A DNA stretch of 37,858 bases from Lachnospiraceae bacterium (GTDB taxonomy: Bacteria; Bacillota; Clostridia; Lachnospirales; Lachnospiraceae), in contig CAJTEM010000041.1 in the NCBI GenBank assembly GCA_910575255.1, positions 1 to 37,858 on the forward strand. Reading direction: 5' to 3'. Below the pieces are notes generated by a model. That model was not told where the DNA came from and ran no database searches. It saw only the letters and a list, made by a program, of their open reading frames with translations. Shown in pieces: positions 1-8,521 of the stretch (position 1 is its first letter; each line of letters opens with the position of its first letter). Position numbers and translations under genes: made by a program.

Positions 1-607
1 TACGTCTGGATTGTTTCCGTCTTTTTCCGGCAAGGGAACGCCCATCGAAGTCTGCAGCTTTGCAGAGCAGATTTTTATCATCGGCTGCCGACATAAGACA
101 ATGGTTGATCGGAACAAAGGAGTTTCCATCGGACCATCCGAGCGTCAGCATACGGTAACCGTTCTTGTACTTCATGCAACAGTGGTCAAAGACTTTCGCC
201 AAAAGTTCTGTTTTCTTTGAGCGGGAACGGTCAAACAGACTGTCATCAATAATGAAGACATCTTTGCGGTTCTCATCTGTAAGCGGCTTCATGAAATCAT
301 TGATGATACGGCTTGAAAGTAAGGTTGTGAACCGAAACCAGTTAATCTTTGCATTATTGAGGAAACGATAAACGGTGTTTTTGCAGAATGAACCGTCAAA
401 TGTGCCGGTTTTCCGCTGCATATACATGCTCCGATTCGAGAAAATGAGACAAAACAGGTATCGAAACACTTCGATTACCGGGATTCCTTTAGCTTTTCCG
501 GCATTACATTTGAAAAGAAGCTTTCCGATTTGGAATCTATTCATAAAATTTGTGACTGAATTGAAAATCTCGTTTTCGTTTTCCTCAGAATGTGGTATAC
601 TTGACAT
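1..607 (-). CDS. IS4-like DDE transposase, N-terminal part, cut by window edge
   Basis: An open frame runs on the minus strand from an ATG at 607 to the window edge, giving the first 202 or so residues of a transposase. An AAGGAG ribosome binding site lies 9 bases before the ATG, which fixes the start. The stretch IIDDSLFDRSRSKKTELLAK (near residue 110) is typical of IS4-like DDE transposases common in Lachnospiraceae, and its first Asp pair probably belongs to the catalytic triad. Downstream residues continue as CMKYKNGYRMLTLGWSDG, also typical. The rest of the protein and the distal IS end lie outside the window. The upstream non-coding part (about 610-712) closely resembles the last 86 bases of the window, so a related copy begins there. 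I am sure it is a transposase; the exact IS family name is less certain. Confidence 0.85.
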   Translation of the reverse strand, partial: MSSIPHSEENENEIFNSVTNFMNRFQIGKLLFKCNAGKAKGIPVIEVFRYLFCLIFSNRSMYMQRKTGTFDGSFCKNTVYRFLNNAKINWFRFTTLLSSRIINDFMKPLTDENRKDVFIIDDSLFDRSRSKKTELLAKVFDHCCMKYKNGYRMLTLGWSDGNSFVPINHCLMSAADDKNLLCKAADFDGRSLAGKRRKQSRR

Positions 608-727
608 GGCATAAATCTCCTTGCTGTGTGATTGTTTTTCGCAACTCAATTATACCATAAGCAAGCGATTTATGCCTTTTTTATGGACTAAAGTATTGAT
701 TTTTCAAGGTTCAACACACCAAATGGT

Positions 728-988
728 GTGGGAAGTTTGAGTAATATAAGTATACGGTTACAAATTTTTGGAAAGACGTTCGATCAAGGAATTAGAATAC
801 TTTTTATGATGCTGGCCTTAATATTAGACGATAACTCTGAAAATTTTATGTTATTAGAGAATGGATCAGAGATTATTTTGAAAAGAGATAAGGATATCAT
901 ATATACTTATGTACAAGAAGGGTATGAAACCGATTTTCCATATAAACTATTAGGAAAAAGTGTAATACACTTAGATAGGAATAATTAA
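728..988 (+). pseudogene. AT-rich hypothetical protein, probably 3' remnant of a gene cut by the IS
   Basis: An 86-codon frame begins at a GTG with no good ribosome binding site. The frame stays open a few codons upstream (reading PNGVGSLSNISIR), right up to the insertion sequence boundary near 710. This suggests that the IS displaced the 5' part of a longer gene. The protein ends in KLLGKSVIHLDRNN. The DNA is far richer in A and T than the housekeeping genes from 2668 onwards, so it is probably transferred DNA. I do not recognise the family. Its charged, single-domain look would fit an immunity-type or SMI1-like fragment, but this is only a guess. It may not be expressed. Confidence 0.4.
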
Positions 989-990
989 AA

Positions 991-2383
991 TCATATTTTT
1001 ATGCTTGCATAATGTTTCAGGTCCGGGTCGTCCGCATCCATAAACCGGTACAGATCTCCGGGAAGGAGGTCTACCTTCCATTTATTAAGGGCAGTCTGTA
1101 TCCTCCCGGCATTCAGGCCGCTGCTCCAGTAGGCATCCGGGTCTATGGCAACACTGCCGCTCTCCCGGATTCTTTTTTGTATAATCCGCATCAGGATAAG
1201 GGCAATCATACAGATAAGAAGGTGCGCCGTGACATGTTCCGGTGTACTTACATAAAGGGGCGGGTCTCCAGGTCGCTTTTCATCACGCGGAACTGGTCCT
1301 CGATCTGTGTCAGGCCATGATACTTCTCGATTACTTCCGCGCATTCATGGTCAATTCCGAAGTGACGGTCTGGTAATAGCCCAGGCTCTTTTTATATTCA
1401 GCCACCTTCTCGAAGTCCACAAATGCTCTGATTTTTGAAGAATCGAGGATTTCCCCGGTCTTCTCATTGACACATTCTTTTTTGAAGAGCTTCCGCAGGC
1501 TTTTGGATTGATGGGCGCTAATCCGGAAATTTTCCTGTGTTCTTCCGGTTTTTTTAGAAATCCAGAAATTTTTTGTTTTCCTGTTCTGCCTGTGCCTGGA
1601 ATTTCTGGCTCCAGTAGACCACTACCTTTTTTTCAACGGTACGCTTATTGCTATTTTCGTCTTTGACTGTTTTCTTAACGATCCTGGATTTGTATTTAAA
1701 ATCCTTATTGACAGAAATATAGCTTTCCTCACTATAGGTCCATTCTTGTTCCTTTTTTGTGCTTTTGAGCAGGCTCTTTGAAACAATGTACCTGTTTCCA
1801 GCATCCGAAACATGCAGGAGGTTTGGGTAATTGCAGATTCCGCGGTCGGCAATGAGGATAAAGCGGGAGAAATCCATGCCGTCGATGTTGTTTTCCAGGG
1901 ATTCTAGATGATCTGCGGGGAGCGGTGAGCCTTTTTTACAAGGTTTGTGTTGATGCGGCGGATGATTTTTTCTTTATTGGCAAAAAGGAAGTCCAGGGTA
2001 TCGAAGACATTGTCGGGGTTGTGTGGACCAAGGACAGGCTCATAGTAATCTTCGTTCTGCCGCATAGTGGCGGACCTGGAAGCGGGATTTAAAAGCCTGC
2101 CGAAAATAAGCATCTTTGCGAAGCTGTAGACATCATACTGCAGCTTAGTGAAGCCCTTATAGGAAGAGAAGAAGGTATTGAGTCCCAGTTCCTCAAGGAT
2201 GCGTTCCAGCAGGACATAGGAGAAGAGTTTGGGGTGCCCGAAGCAGTCAGGGTTGCCTTCCTTTATAGAGAAATGATAGTCCTGTGCAGGAATAGGACTC
2301 TGGCGGTCTGTCATCAAAGCGGTCCAAAGGCGCGATATTGAAAACGACCTATAGACTGACTGTATAATTATGTCATAAATCAA
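991..2383 (-). pseudogene. IS1634-type transposase, frameshifted and internally deleted
   Basis: Three minus-strand frames line up as pieces of one transposase. The N-terminal part is 2383-1904 (YDVYSFAKMLIFGRLLNPAS). The middle is 1877-1554 (FILIADRGICNYPNLL, which holds the second catalytic Asp region of IS4-superfamily enzymes). The C-terminal part is 1344-991. Between 1553 and 1345 the protein can only be read by changing frame at least twice: EYKKSLGYYQTVTSELTMNA, then EVIEKYHGLTQIEDQFRVMK, then YVSTPEHVTAHLLICMIALI. The YHGLTQIEDQFRVMKSDLET block is a hallmark of IS1634-family enzymes. The summed length, about 460 codons, is below the roughly 550 usual for the family, and sequence seems to be missing around 1880-1910. 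It is dead. No terminal inverted repeats were located. Confidence 0.85.
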
Positions 2384-2460
2384 TAAAAAAGTAAGGAAAA
2401 GCTTGCAAAATAAGGAAATTTTTTATGATACCGGTTTATTCAAGTGGCAAACTCGGGGGG

Positions 2461-2516
2461 GACGCCTTGGGGGAAGGGAGGAAGCCGGGAGGTATGCTCT
2501 GAAAAAGGGTTCCTCC
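2461..2516 (+). repeat. Degenerate member of the dispersed palindromic repeat family
   Basis: The bases TATGCTCTGAAAAAGGGTTC at 2493-2512 match the core TACGCTCTGGAAAAAGGGTTC of the copies near 9151 and 31337. The preceding ACGCC...GGAAGCC part resembles the arm near 30896-30935. It lies in the 284-base gap between the dead transposase and hisH, which otherwise holds only the hisH promoter. Confidence 0.5.
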
Positions 2517-2574
2517 AGTGCCAGACATTCCAATGGCCTATAGTCAAAAACCGTGCTTTTTCTGAAGCCACCCG

Positions 2575-2603
2575 TTGAGAAATCCCGGAATTTATGGTAA
2601 ACT
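2575..2603 (+). promoter_or_regulatory. Promoter of the hisH-hisF-ung-uppP operon
   Basis: TTGAGA (2575-2580) and TAAACT (2598-2603) are separated by 17 bases, a standard sigma-A layout, about 65 bases before the hisH start codon. This is inferred from consensus match only. Confidence 0.5.
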
Positions 2604-2667
2604 ACAAAGAACGGGCATCCCGGCGCGGCCTGAGCGGTTGCGGTGCGGATAAAGGACGGAGGTTGAC

Positions 2668-3276
2668 ATGACAGCGATAATTGATTACGATGCGGGGAAT
2701 CTGCGCAGTGTGGAGAAGGCGCTGCAGGCATTGGACGAGGAGACGATGATTACCCGGGACAGGGCAGAGATTCTGGCTGCAGACCGTGTGATTCTTCCGG
2801 GCGTCGGTTCCTTCGGTGATGCCATGGAGCGGCTGCACGGGTATGGAATGGCGGAGGTGATTCATCAGGCCGTGAAAGAGGGTATGCCGTTTCTGGGGAT
2901 CTGTCTGGGGCTGCAGCTGCTTTTTGAGCGCAGTGATGAGAGCAAGGGCGTTGAGGGGCTGGGGATCCTGAAAGGGGAGATTCTGCGGCTTCCGGAAGGG
3001 GAAGGAAGAAAGATTCCCCACATGGGATGGAATTCCCTGAAGATTCGGCAGGGGAGCCGGTTGTTTGCCGGGGTCGAATCCGGATCCTATGTCTATTTTG
3101 TACATTCTTATTATCTGAAGGCGGCGGATGAGGCACAGGTGGCGGCTTCGACGGAGTATACGGCTCATATTCATGCGGCAGTGGAGAGCGGCAATGTGTT
3201 TGCCTGTCAGTTTCATCCGGAAAAGAGCGGCAGTACAGGATTGGCGATTCTCAAGAATTTTGTCCAATGCCGATGA
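2668..3276 (+). CDS. hisH: Imidazole glycerol phosphate synthase, glutaminase subunit HisH
   Basis: This 202-residue class I glutamine amidotransferase releases ammonia from glutamine and passes it to HisF for the fifth step of histidine synthesis in the cytoplasm. The oxyanion and entry motif LPGVGSFGDAM, the nucleophile elbow LGICLGLQ with Cys79, and the C-terminal FHPEKSG with His183 and Glu185 form the expected catalytic triad. Length is normal for HisH. The start is supported by GGAGG five bases before the ATG. It is the first gene of a same-strand run with hisF (67-base gap), ung and uppP, behind a promoter at 2575-2603. No other his gene is in the window, so the HisH-HisF pair stands apart from the rest of the pathway here. 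Confidence 0.97.
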   Translation: MTAIIDYDAGNLRSVEKALQALDEETMITRDRAEILAADRVILPGVGSFGDAMERLHGYGMAEVIHQAVKEGMPFLGICLGLQLLFERSDESKGVEGLGILKGEILRLPEGEGRKIPHMGWNSLKIRQGSRLFAGVESGSYVYFVHSYYLKAADEAQVAASTEYTAHIHAAVESGNVFACQFHPEKSGSTGLAILKNFVQCR

Positions 3277-3343
3277 TCTCTGAATGCGAACAGGCGGACG
3301 AAAAAGTGGAACTGCTACGAATACGGCGATAAGGAGCGGCATA

Positions 3344-4105
3344 ATGTTTACGAAACGAATCATTCCCTGTCTGGATGTGCACAACGGACGGGTGGTAAAG
3401 GGTGTCAATTTTGTGAATCTGCGGGATGCCGGGGATCCGGTGGAGATCGGAGCCGCCTATGACAAGGCCGGTGCAGATGAGCTGGTATTTTTGGATATTA
3501 CGGCATCCTCTGATCAGAGGGAGACCGTGGTGGATATGGTGCGGCGGGTGGCTGAGACGGTGTTCATTCCGTTTACCGTCGGCGGAGGGATCCGGACGGT
3601 GGAGGATTTCCGCAGATTGCTGCGGGAGGGGGCGGATAAGATCTCGGTCAATTCCTCCGCGATTAACACACCGCGGCTGATTTCGGATGCGGCGGATAAG
3701 TTCGGGCGTCAGTGCGTGGTGGTGGCGATTGACGCCAGACGGCGTCCGGATGGTTCCGGGTGGAATGTGTTTAAGAACGGCGGCCGGGTGGATACCGGTC
3801 TGGACGCCGTGGAATGGGCGAGAAAGGCCGACCGCCTGGGTGCAGGGGAGATCCTTCTGACCAGCATGGATTGTGACGGGACAAAGGCAGGGTATGACAA
3901 TGAGCTGACGGCTCTGATAGCGGATCAGGTGTCGGTTCCGGTGATTGCCTCTGGCGGCGCGGGCACGATGGAGCATTTTTATGAGGCACTGACAGTGGGA
4001 AAGGCGGATGCGGCACTGGCAGCGTCGCTGTTTCATTATAAGGAACTGGAGATCCGAAAGCTGAAGCATTATCTGCAAAAGAGGGGAGTGCCGGTGCGGA
4101 TCTGA
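3344..4105 (+). CDS. hisF: Imidazole glycerol phosphate synthase, cyclase subunit HisF
   Basis: HisF is the TIM-barrel partner of HisH. It uses the ammonia from HisH and PRFAR to make imidazole glycerol phosphate and AICAR. The protein is 253 residues, the usual length. The start at 3344 has AAGGAG seven bases upstream and gives the standard beginning [20 protein letters not shown], with the catalytic Asp11. VAIDARR carries the second catalytic Asp130. The phosphate-binding half-barrel motifs [13 protein letters not shown] and [13 protein letters not shown] are intact. The frame stays open 60 bases upstream, but that extension has no family support. It probably forms an obligate complex with the neighbouring HisH. 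Confidence 0.97.
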   Translation: MFTKRIIPCLDVHNGRVVKGVNFVNLRDAGDPVEIGAAYDKAGADELVFLDITASSDQRETVVDMVRRVAETVFIPFTVGGGIRTVEDFRRLLREGADKISVNSSAINTPRLISDAADKFGRQCVVVAIDARRRPDGSGWNVFKNGGRVDTGLDAVEWARKADRLGAGEILLTSMDCDGTKAGYDNELTALIADQVSVPVIASGGAGTMEHFYEALTVGKADAALAASLFHYKELEIRKLKHYLQKRGVPVRI

Positions 4106-4151
4106 GAGTGCAGAAGCAAAGAGAATAAAAAACACGAAGGAGGATAGGCGA

Positions 4152-4826
4152 ATGGGCGCGATTTCCAATGACTGGCTGGGGCCGATAGGAGAAGAATTTA
4201 AGAAACCATATTACAAGAAGCTGTATGAAAAGGTGAAGGAAGAGTATCAGACCCGGCAGATATTCCCGGATGCCGATGATATATTCAATGCCTTTGACTT
4301 CACCCCGCTTTCGGAGGTGAAGGTGGTAATTCTGGGGCAGGATCCGTATCATGATGTCGGGCAGGCACACGGACTTTGCTTTTCGGTGAAGCCGGATGTG
4401 AAGATTCCCCCGTCTCTGGTGAATATCTATAAGGAGCTTCACGATGATCTGGGCTGCACGATCCCCAACAACGGTTATCTGGTAAAATGGGCAAAGCAGG
4501 GAGTGCTGCTTTTAAATACAGTATTGACGGTACGTGCGCATGCAGCGAATTCTCACCGGGGGATCGGATGGGAGGAGTTTACGGACGCAGCGATCCGGAT
4601 TCTGAATGAACAGGATCGGCCGATCGTATTTATTCTCTGGGGACGTCCGGCGCAGCGCAAAGAACTCATGCTGAATAATCCCAGGCATTTGATTTTAAAG
4701 GCGCCTCATCCGAGTCCGCTGTCTGCAAGCAGCGGTTTCTTTGGCAGTAAGCCTTTCAGCAAGACGAATGCATTTCTGGAAAAGAATGGATTGACGCCGA
4801 TCGACTGGCAGATTGAGAACGTTTAG
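4152..4826 (+). CDS. ung: Uracil-DNA glycosylase, family 1
   Basis: Ung removes uracil from DNA (from cytosine deamination or dUTP incorporation) and starts base excision repair. At 224 residues it has the usual length. Motif A, VVILGQDPYHDVGQAHGLCF, contains the water-activating Asp64. The uracil-recognition Asn lies in LLLNTVLTVRAH. The DNA-intercalating loop HPSPLSASSGFFGS carries catalytic His186. Near the end, FSKTNAFLEKNGLTPIDW is also standard. An AGGAGG-like site precedes the ATG. It lies 46 bases after hisF and 15 bases before uppP, probably in one transcript. This is a housekeeping gene and its neighbours do not suggest a special role. Confidence 0.97.
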   Translation: MGAISNDWLGPIGEEFKKPYYKKLYEKVKEEYQTRQIFPDADDIFNAFDFTPLSEVKVVILGQDPYHDVGQAHGLCFSVKPDVKIPPSLVNIYKELHDDLGCTIPNNGYLVKWAKQGVLLLNTVLTVRAHAANSHRGIGWEEFTDAAIRILNEQDRPIVFILWGRPAQRKELMLNNPRHLILKAPHPSPLSASSGFFGSKPFSKTNAFLEKNGLTPIDWQIENV

Positions 4827-4841
4827 GAGAGAGAACACCAT

Positions 4842-5687
4842 ATGAATATCATCGAATTTTTAAAAATCGTGGTCTTTGGTATTGTCGAGGGTTTTACGGA
4901 ATGGCTGCCCATCAGCAGTACCGGACATATGATTCTGCTGGAGGAGCTGATTCCTTTAAGGGTGACGGAGGATTTCTGGAACGTTTTTAAGGTAGTGATC
5001 CAGCTGGGGGCGATTCTGGCAGTAGTGATGCTGTACTTTCGCAAGCTGAATCCCTTTGACAGGGGAAAAAGCGGCCGTCAGAGGCGGGATACGATGCTTT
5101 TGTGGTTTAAGATTGCAGCAGCCTGTGTTCCGGTGGTAGTGGTGGCAATGCCGCTGGACGACTGGATGGATGCACATCTGTACAATGGCTTTGTGGTGGC
5201 CGCCATGCTGATTGTTTACGGTATATTATTCATTATGGTGGAAAACAGGAACCGTTATCTGGAATTTCCGGTTCAGCGGGTGTCACAGATCGATCTTCGG
5301 ACTGCGGTATACATCGGGTGTTTTCAGCTTTTGGCCCTGGTACCGGGGACATCTCGTTCCGGGGTGACGATTATCGGGGCCATGCTGCTGGGGTGCTCCC
5401 GGGCGGCATCCGCGGAATTCACATTTTTTCTGGGGATTCCGGTTATGTTCGGGGCCAGCCTGTTAAAGATTGTCAAATTCTTTCTAAAGGCTGACCGCAT
5501 GTTTTCCGGCGCAGAGATCTTTTATCTGATTGCTGCCATGATCATTGCTTTTGTGGTATCCGTATATTCCATCAAATTCTTGATGGGATATATCAAAAGA
5601 AATGATTTCCGGCTGTTCGGATATTACCGCATTCTGCTTGGGATCGTTGTAGTTGCCTATTTTACCGTAGCTGCTTTGATGGCATAG
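4842..5687 (+). CDS. uppP: Undecaprenyl-diphosphate phosphatase (BacA/UppP)
   Basis: This integral membrane enzyme removes a phosphate from undecaprenyl diphosphate. The carrier lipid can then be reused for peptidoglycan and other wall polymers, and extra enzyme gives bacitracin tolerance. The 281-residue protein shows both signature regions: EGFTEWLPISSTGHMILLEE near the N-terminus, with the catalytic Glu and Ser-Ser-Thr-Gly-His, and LVPGTSRSGVTIIGAMLLG in the second half, with the catalytic Arg. Many hydrophobic segments separate them. An AGGAG site precedes the ATG and the gap to ung is only 15 bases. It is the last gene before the terminator at 5705-5730. Confidence 0.96.
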   Translation: MNIIEFLKIVVFGIVEGFTEWLPISSTGHMILLEELIPLRVTEDFWNVFKVVIQLGAILAVVMLYFRKLNPFDRGKSGRQRRDTMLLWFKIAAACVPVVVVAMPLDDWMDAHLYNGFVVAAMLIVYGILFIMVENRNRYLEFPVQRVSQIDLRTAVYIGCFQLLALVPGTSRSGVTIIGAMLLGCSRAASAEFTFFLGIPVMFGASLLKIVKFFLKADRMFSGAEIFYLIAAMIIAFVVSVYSIKFLMGYIKRNDFRLFGYYRILLGIVVVAYFTVAALMA

Positions 5688-5704
5688 GATTCGGAAAAGG
5701 CATC

Positions 5705-5730
5705 AAAAAGGGGCGAATCCGCCCCTTTTT
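5705..5730. terminator. Bidirectional rho-independent terminator between uppP and aroF
   Basis: GGGGCG and CGCCCC pair around a 4-base loop, with AAAAA before and TTTTT after. It therefore works as a terminator on both strands and serves the convergent uppP and aroF genes. Confidence 0.9.
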
Positions 5731-5731
5731 G

Positions 5732-6760
5732 TTACACTCCCTCTGCGATTTCGTATACCAGACGTTCGGAATCCTCCCAGCCGAGGCAGGGATCGGTAAT
5801 GGATTTGCCATAACAGTGTTCTCCGATCTTCTGGCTTCCCGGTTCAATATAGCTTTCGATCATAACACCCTTTACGAAGCTTTGCAGATCCTTGGAATGC
5901 CTGCGGCTGTGCAGAACTTCCTTGACAATACGGATTTGCTCCAGATACCGTTTGTTGGAATTGGAGTGATTGGCATCCACAATACAGGCCGGGTTTTGCA
6001 GATTCCGTTCGGTATAGAGCTGATGAAGCAGAATCAGGTCTTCGTAATGATAGTTGGGCAAGCATTGTCCATGTTTGTTGACGGCCCCGCGGAGGATCGT
6101 GTGGGTCCATGGGTTGCCGGTAGTTTTGACCTCCCAGTCCCGCATGATGAACTCGTGTCCGCTCTGAGCCGCCTGCACAGAGTTCAGCATAACGGTCAGA
6201 TCGCCGCTGGTGGGATTCTTCATGCCGACCGGAACATGGCAGCCGCTGGATACCAGGCGATGCTGCTGGTTCTCGACAGAACGTGCACCGACGGCAATGT
6301 AGGACATGATATCGTCAAGATAGCTTACATTGTCCGGATAAAGCATCTCGTCCGCTGTGGAAAGCTCGGTCTCCTGCAGAACCCGCATATGGATCCGGCG
6401 AATGGCATAGAGACCTTCTGCCATGCTGGGGCGCTTTTCCGGATCCGGTTGGTGAAGCATTCCCTTGTAGCCCTCTCCGGTGGTCCGGGGCTTGTTGGTA
6501 TAAACCCGCGGAATGATCAGCAGCCTGTCCTTTGTCTCCTCCTGAAGCCGGACCAGACGGCTGGTATAATCCAGCACAGAATCTTCATTGTCAGCGGAGC
6601 AGGGACCGATGATGACCAGAAACCGATTGCTCTCACCAGTCATGACCTGTCTGACCTCCTCGTCACGTCTGGCTTTTATCAGGGCACATTCCATGGGAAG
6701 AGGGAACTGTTCTTTGATTTCTGCCGGGGTGGGCAGCTTATTGATGAATTCGAAGCTCAT
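5732..6760 (-). CDS. aroF: 3-deoxy-7-phosphoheptulonate (DAHP) synthase, AroF/AroG type
   Basis: This enzyme joins phosphoenolpyruvate and erythrose 4-phosphate, the first step of the shikimate pathway to aromatic amino acids. The 342-residue length fits the type I alpha enzymes of the E. coli AroFGH kind. Visible motifs are FLVIIGPCSADNEDSVLDY, KPRTTGEGYKG, VGMKNPTSGDLTVMLNSVQA, CIVDANHSNSNKRYLEQ (metal and substrate ligands), GVMIESYIEPGSQ and SITDPCLGWEDSERLV. The frame is open further upstream, but the family start MSFEFINKLPTP at 6760 has AGGAG at the right distance and follows a promoter at 6797-6825. Which aromatic amino acid feeds back on it cannot be read from the sequence. No T-box or leader peptide was found upstream. 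Confidence 0.95.
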   Translation of the reverse strand: MSFEFINKLPTPAEIKEQFPLPMECALIKARRDEEVRQVMTGESNRFLVIIGPCSADNEDSVLDYTSRLVRLQEETKDRLLIIPRVYTNKPRTTGEGYKGMLHQPDPEKRPSMAEGLYAIRRIHMRVLQETELSTADEMLYPDNVSYLDDIMSYIAVGARSVENQQHRLVSSGCHVPVGMKNPTSGDLTVMLNSVQAAQSGHEFIMRDWEVKTTGNPWTHTILRGAVNKHGQCLPNYHYEDLILLHQLYTERNLQNPACIVDANHSNSNKRYLEQIRIVKEVLHSRRHSKDLQSFVKGVMIESYIEPGSQKIGEHCYGKSITDPCLGWEDSERLVYEIAEGV

Positions 6761-6796
6761 AATTATTCTCCTCATACGTTTGATCCTGTGAATCCA

Positions 6797-6825
6797 ATTA
6801 TAATATGGGAAAACGCAAATTGCAA
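6797..6825 (-). promoter_or_regulatory. aroF promoter
   Basis: On the minus strand, TTGCAA (6825-6820) and TATAAT (6802-6797) are 17 bases apart, 36 bases before the aroF start codon. The short leader leaves no room for a riboswitch. Confidence 0.65.
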
Positions 6826-6869
6826 TGACCGAATGCAAGAGATTGCGTGAATCCTCTGATACTTTGTTG

Positions 6870-7002
6870 CTTCTCTCCCCGTTTCCCGTTCTTTTGAGAC
6901 TGGTAAATACCAGCTCTGGAAAAAGATCTCGACCGGCAAGCTTTCGTCTCACTCCTTTTTCTAAGGCGTACCTTCCGGCAGAACTTACCTGACTAACATT
7001 GG
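6870..7002. repeat. Dispersed palindromic repeat family, mosaic copy between relA-like gene and aroF
   Basis: This copy contains TTCTCTCCCCGTTTCCC (also near 9341 and 30963), then TGAGAC-GGTAAATACCAGCTCTGGAAAAAG (nearly the same as 31118-31146), and then GGCGTACCTTCCGGCAGAACTTACC...ACATTGG, similar to the ends near 9351-9385. It fills most of the 258-base gap between two minus-strand genes and may act as a processing or termination signal. Confidence 0.6.
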
Positions 7003-7018
7003 ATGCGGCCGGTCTTCC

Positions 7019-8317
7019 TCACCTGGCTGTATTCCCTGCCGCATGGGCGGCGGCATTCTCTGATTTTTCGGTCCCGCCCTCAGTAAACTGTGTTTCCAGC
7101 TTTTGAAGCAGCTCCTGTGCTTCTCTGGCCCGCTTGAGAATGACCTCGGTTTCCGGGATCTCAATGTCATGAATCAGCACATTGCGGAGTTTTCGCAAAG
7201 AGATGATGGCTCCGATGCAGTCCTGGCTCAGCAGATTCATGCGCTTTAAAGAATTGATGTGAAAGGCGCCTCGCTGTTTGGGAGAGTTCCGGTAGGTGAT
7301 ATGGTTCAGCAGATCCTCCAGGGGCACCCAGTTCTCAAGAAACTGCTGGATCGCAGCGGCAGCGCTTTCATCACAAGTATGGTTAACTGTGCGCAGATCC
7401 TGATAGGTCTGATAATGCATGGCATTGCCCGTGATGATCTGATCGATAATCTGCTGCGAGATATTCCGCCTGTCCTTCTCGAACTTTACGGATTTCATGA
7501 CAGGTTCAATCGCCTTGACGCTGTTCATCCCCAGGCGGCTGATCAGACGGTACAAAAGCTCGATATCTCCCATACGCAGTTCGACATCTTCCTTGCGGAA
7601 ATTACTGCTCAGATAATTGTACAGGTAGGAGGCCAGGTCATATTGGCTGTCAAAGGAGGCCTTTTTGTTGAGAATACGTTTATCACCGGCACTCTGGAGA
7701 CGTTCCAGAGCGATCTCACCGGTCAGTACCAGGCCGTTCAGCTCATCGATGATGGCGAGCTCCTCCTCGGACAGGCGGCCCTGTAGAGGCTTGTAGACCA
7801 GATCATGCTCGACTTCGGACCAGGCATGCATCAACAGAGATGCGACCTGGATCTCCAAACGGGCGGAAATATATCGCTTCTGAGCGTGAGTCAGGGTATC
7901 TTCTTTCAGCAGAGAACGATAATGAGTAGCCCAATAGCCGGAAAAACGCCGGTTGTATGAGGGCGGCTTGGACAGATCCGGAAAGTGACGGATGCTCTGG
8001 ATCTCAAACTGATCCCGGATCAGGTCTCCGGTCTTATCCCGGTCGCCGGGGAAATATAAGGATACCCGGATGCCACAGAGATCGGCAATATCATCATAGA
8101 TTTCCCGCATGTTCTTGTAGGGAGTTTCCCGCTGACTGTTCCGGCGGGTGACCTTGCTTCTCAGACGGTCGGGATTCTTGGCACGAGAAGTTACCATGGC
8201 ACGAATACCGGCAGATTGCAGGGCAGTCTCCAGCTGAGAGGCGGCCAGTCTGCCGGCAGCTTCATAAAAGGGAATTTTCTTTTTGTAATTTTCGATGAAC
8301 TGACTGATTAAATCCAT
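7019..8317 (-). CDS. RelA/SpoT-domain alarmone synthetase with HEPN-like C-terminal tail
   Basis: The 432-residue protein begins with a RelA/SpoT nucleotidyltransferase domain (about residues 20-180), expected to transfer pyrophosphate from ATP to GTP or GDP and make (p)ppGpp. The signs are IADLCGIRVSLYFPGD (81-92), the substrate loop SGYWATHYRSL (126-136) and EIQVASLLMHAWSEVEHDL (155-173), the usual synthetase end. There is no HD hydrolase domain before it and no TGS or ACT domain after it, so it is not a long RelA/Rel. At 432 residues it is about twice the length of small synthetases such as RelP and RelQ. The extra C-terminal half is helical and ends with SLRKLRNVLIHDIEIPETEV. RNVLIH at 378-383 fits the RX4-6H signature of HEPN domains, and the surrounding pattern also fits. 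GGAGG six bases upstream sets the start. It is divergent from the metallopeptidase gene. No obvious antitoxin gene overlaps it. Confidence 0.85.
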   Translation of the reverse strand: MDLISQFIENYKKKIPFYEAAGRLAASQLETALQSAGIRAMVTSRAKNPDRLRSKVTRRNSQRETPYKNMREIYDDIADLCGIRVSLYFPGDRDKTGDLIRDQFEIQSIRHFPDLSKPPSYNRRFSGYWATHYRSLLKEDTLTHAQKRYISARLEIQVASLLMHAWSEVEHDLVYKPLQGRLSEEELAIIDELNGLVLTGEIALERLQSAGDKRILNKKASFDSQYDLASYLYNYLSSNFRKEDVELRMGDIELLYRLISRLGMNSVKAIEPVMKSVKFEKDRRNISQQIIDQIITGNAMHYQTYQDLRTVNHTCDESAAAAIQQFLENWVPLEDLLNHITYRNSPKQRGAFHINSLKRMNLLSQDCIGAIISLRKLRNVLIHDIEIPETEVILKRAREAQELLQKLETQFTEGGTEKSENAAAHAAGNTAR

Positions 8318-8521
8318 GGCATACCTCCGTTAAATGATACAGACTTTGAAAAGCTTTTATGCATGCCGTATCTGTGCTGATTTTCCGTGTGTAAACACAC
8401 CACGCGGACATTATCATTAAGTATAACAAATTGGACAGGGAAAGCAAGCGGGGAATTGATAAATATACAGAAATGTTATCTGCACTTTATGAAAAAGAAG
8501 GAGAAAAGAGGGAGACAAAAG

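Noticed and set aside
3070-3090. tRNA T-arm-like GGGTCGAATCC
   Set aside because: It lies inside hisH in frame and no acceptor or anticodon stem surrounds it.
3251-4168. A 305-codon minus-strand frame opposite hisF
   Set aside because: It is a shadow of hisF: rich in His, Arg, Pro and Ser as antisense frames of GC-rich genes are, with no family features.
5729-6850. A 373-codon plus-strand frame opposite aroF
   Set aside because: aroF is complete with all DAHP synthase motifs on the other strand. The frame starts inside the terminator region.
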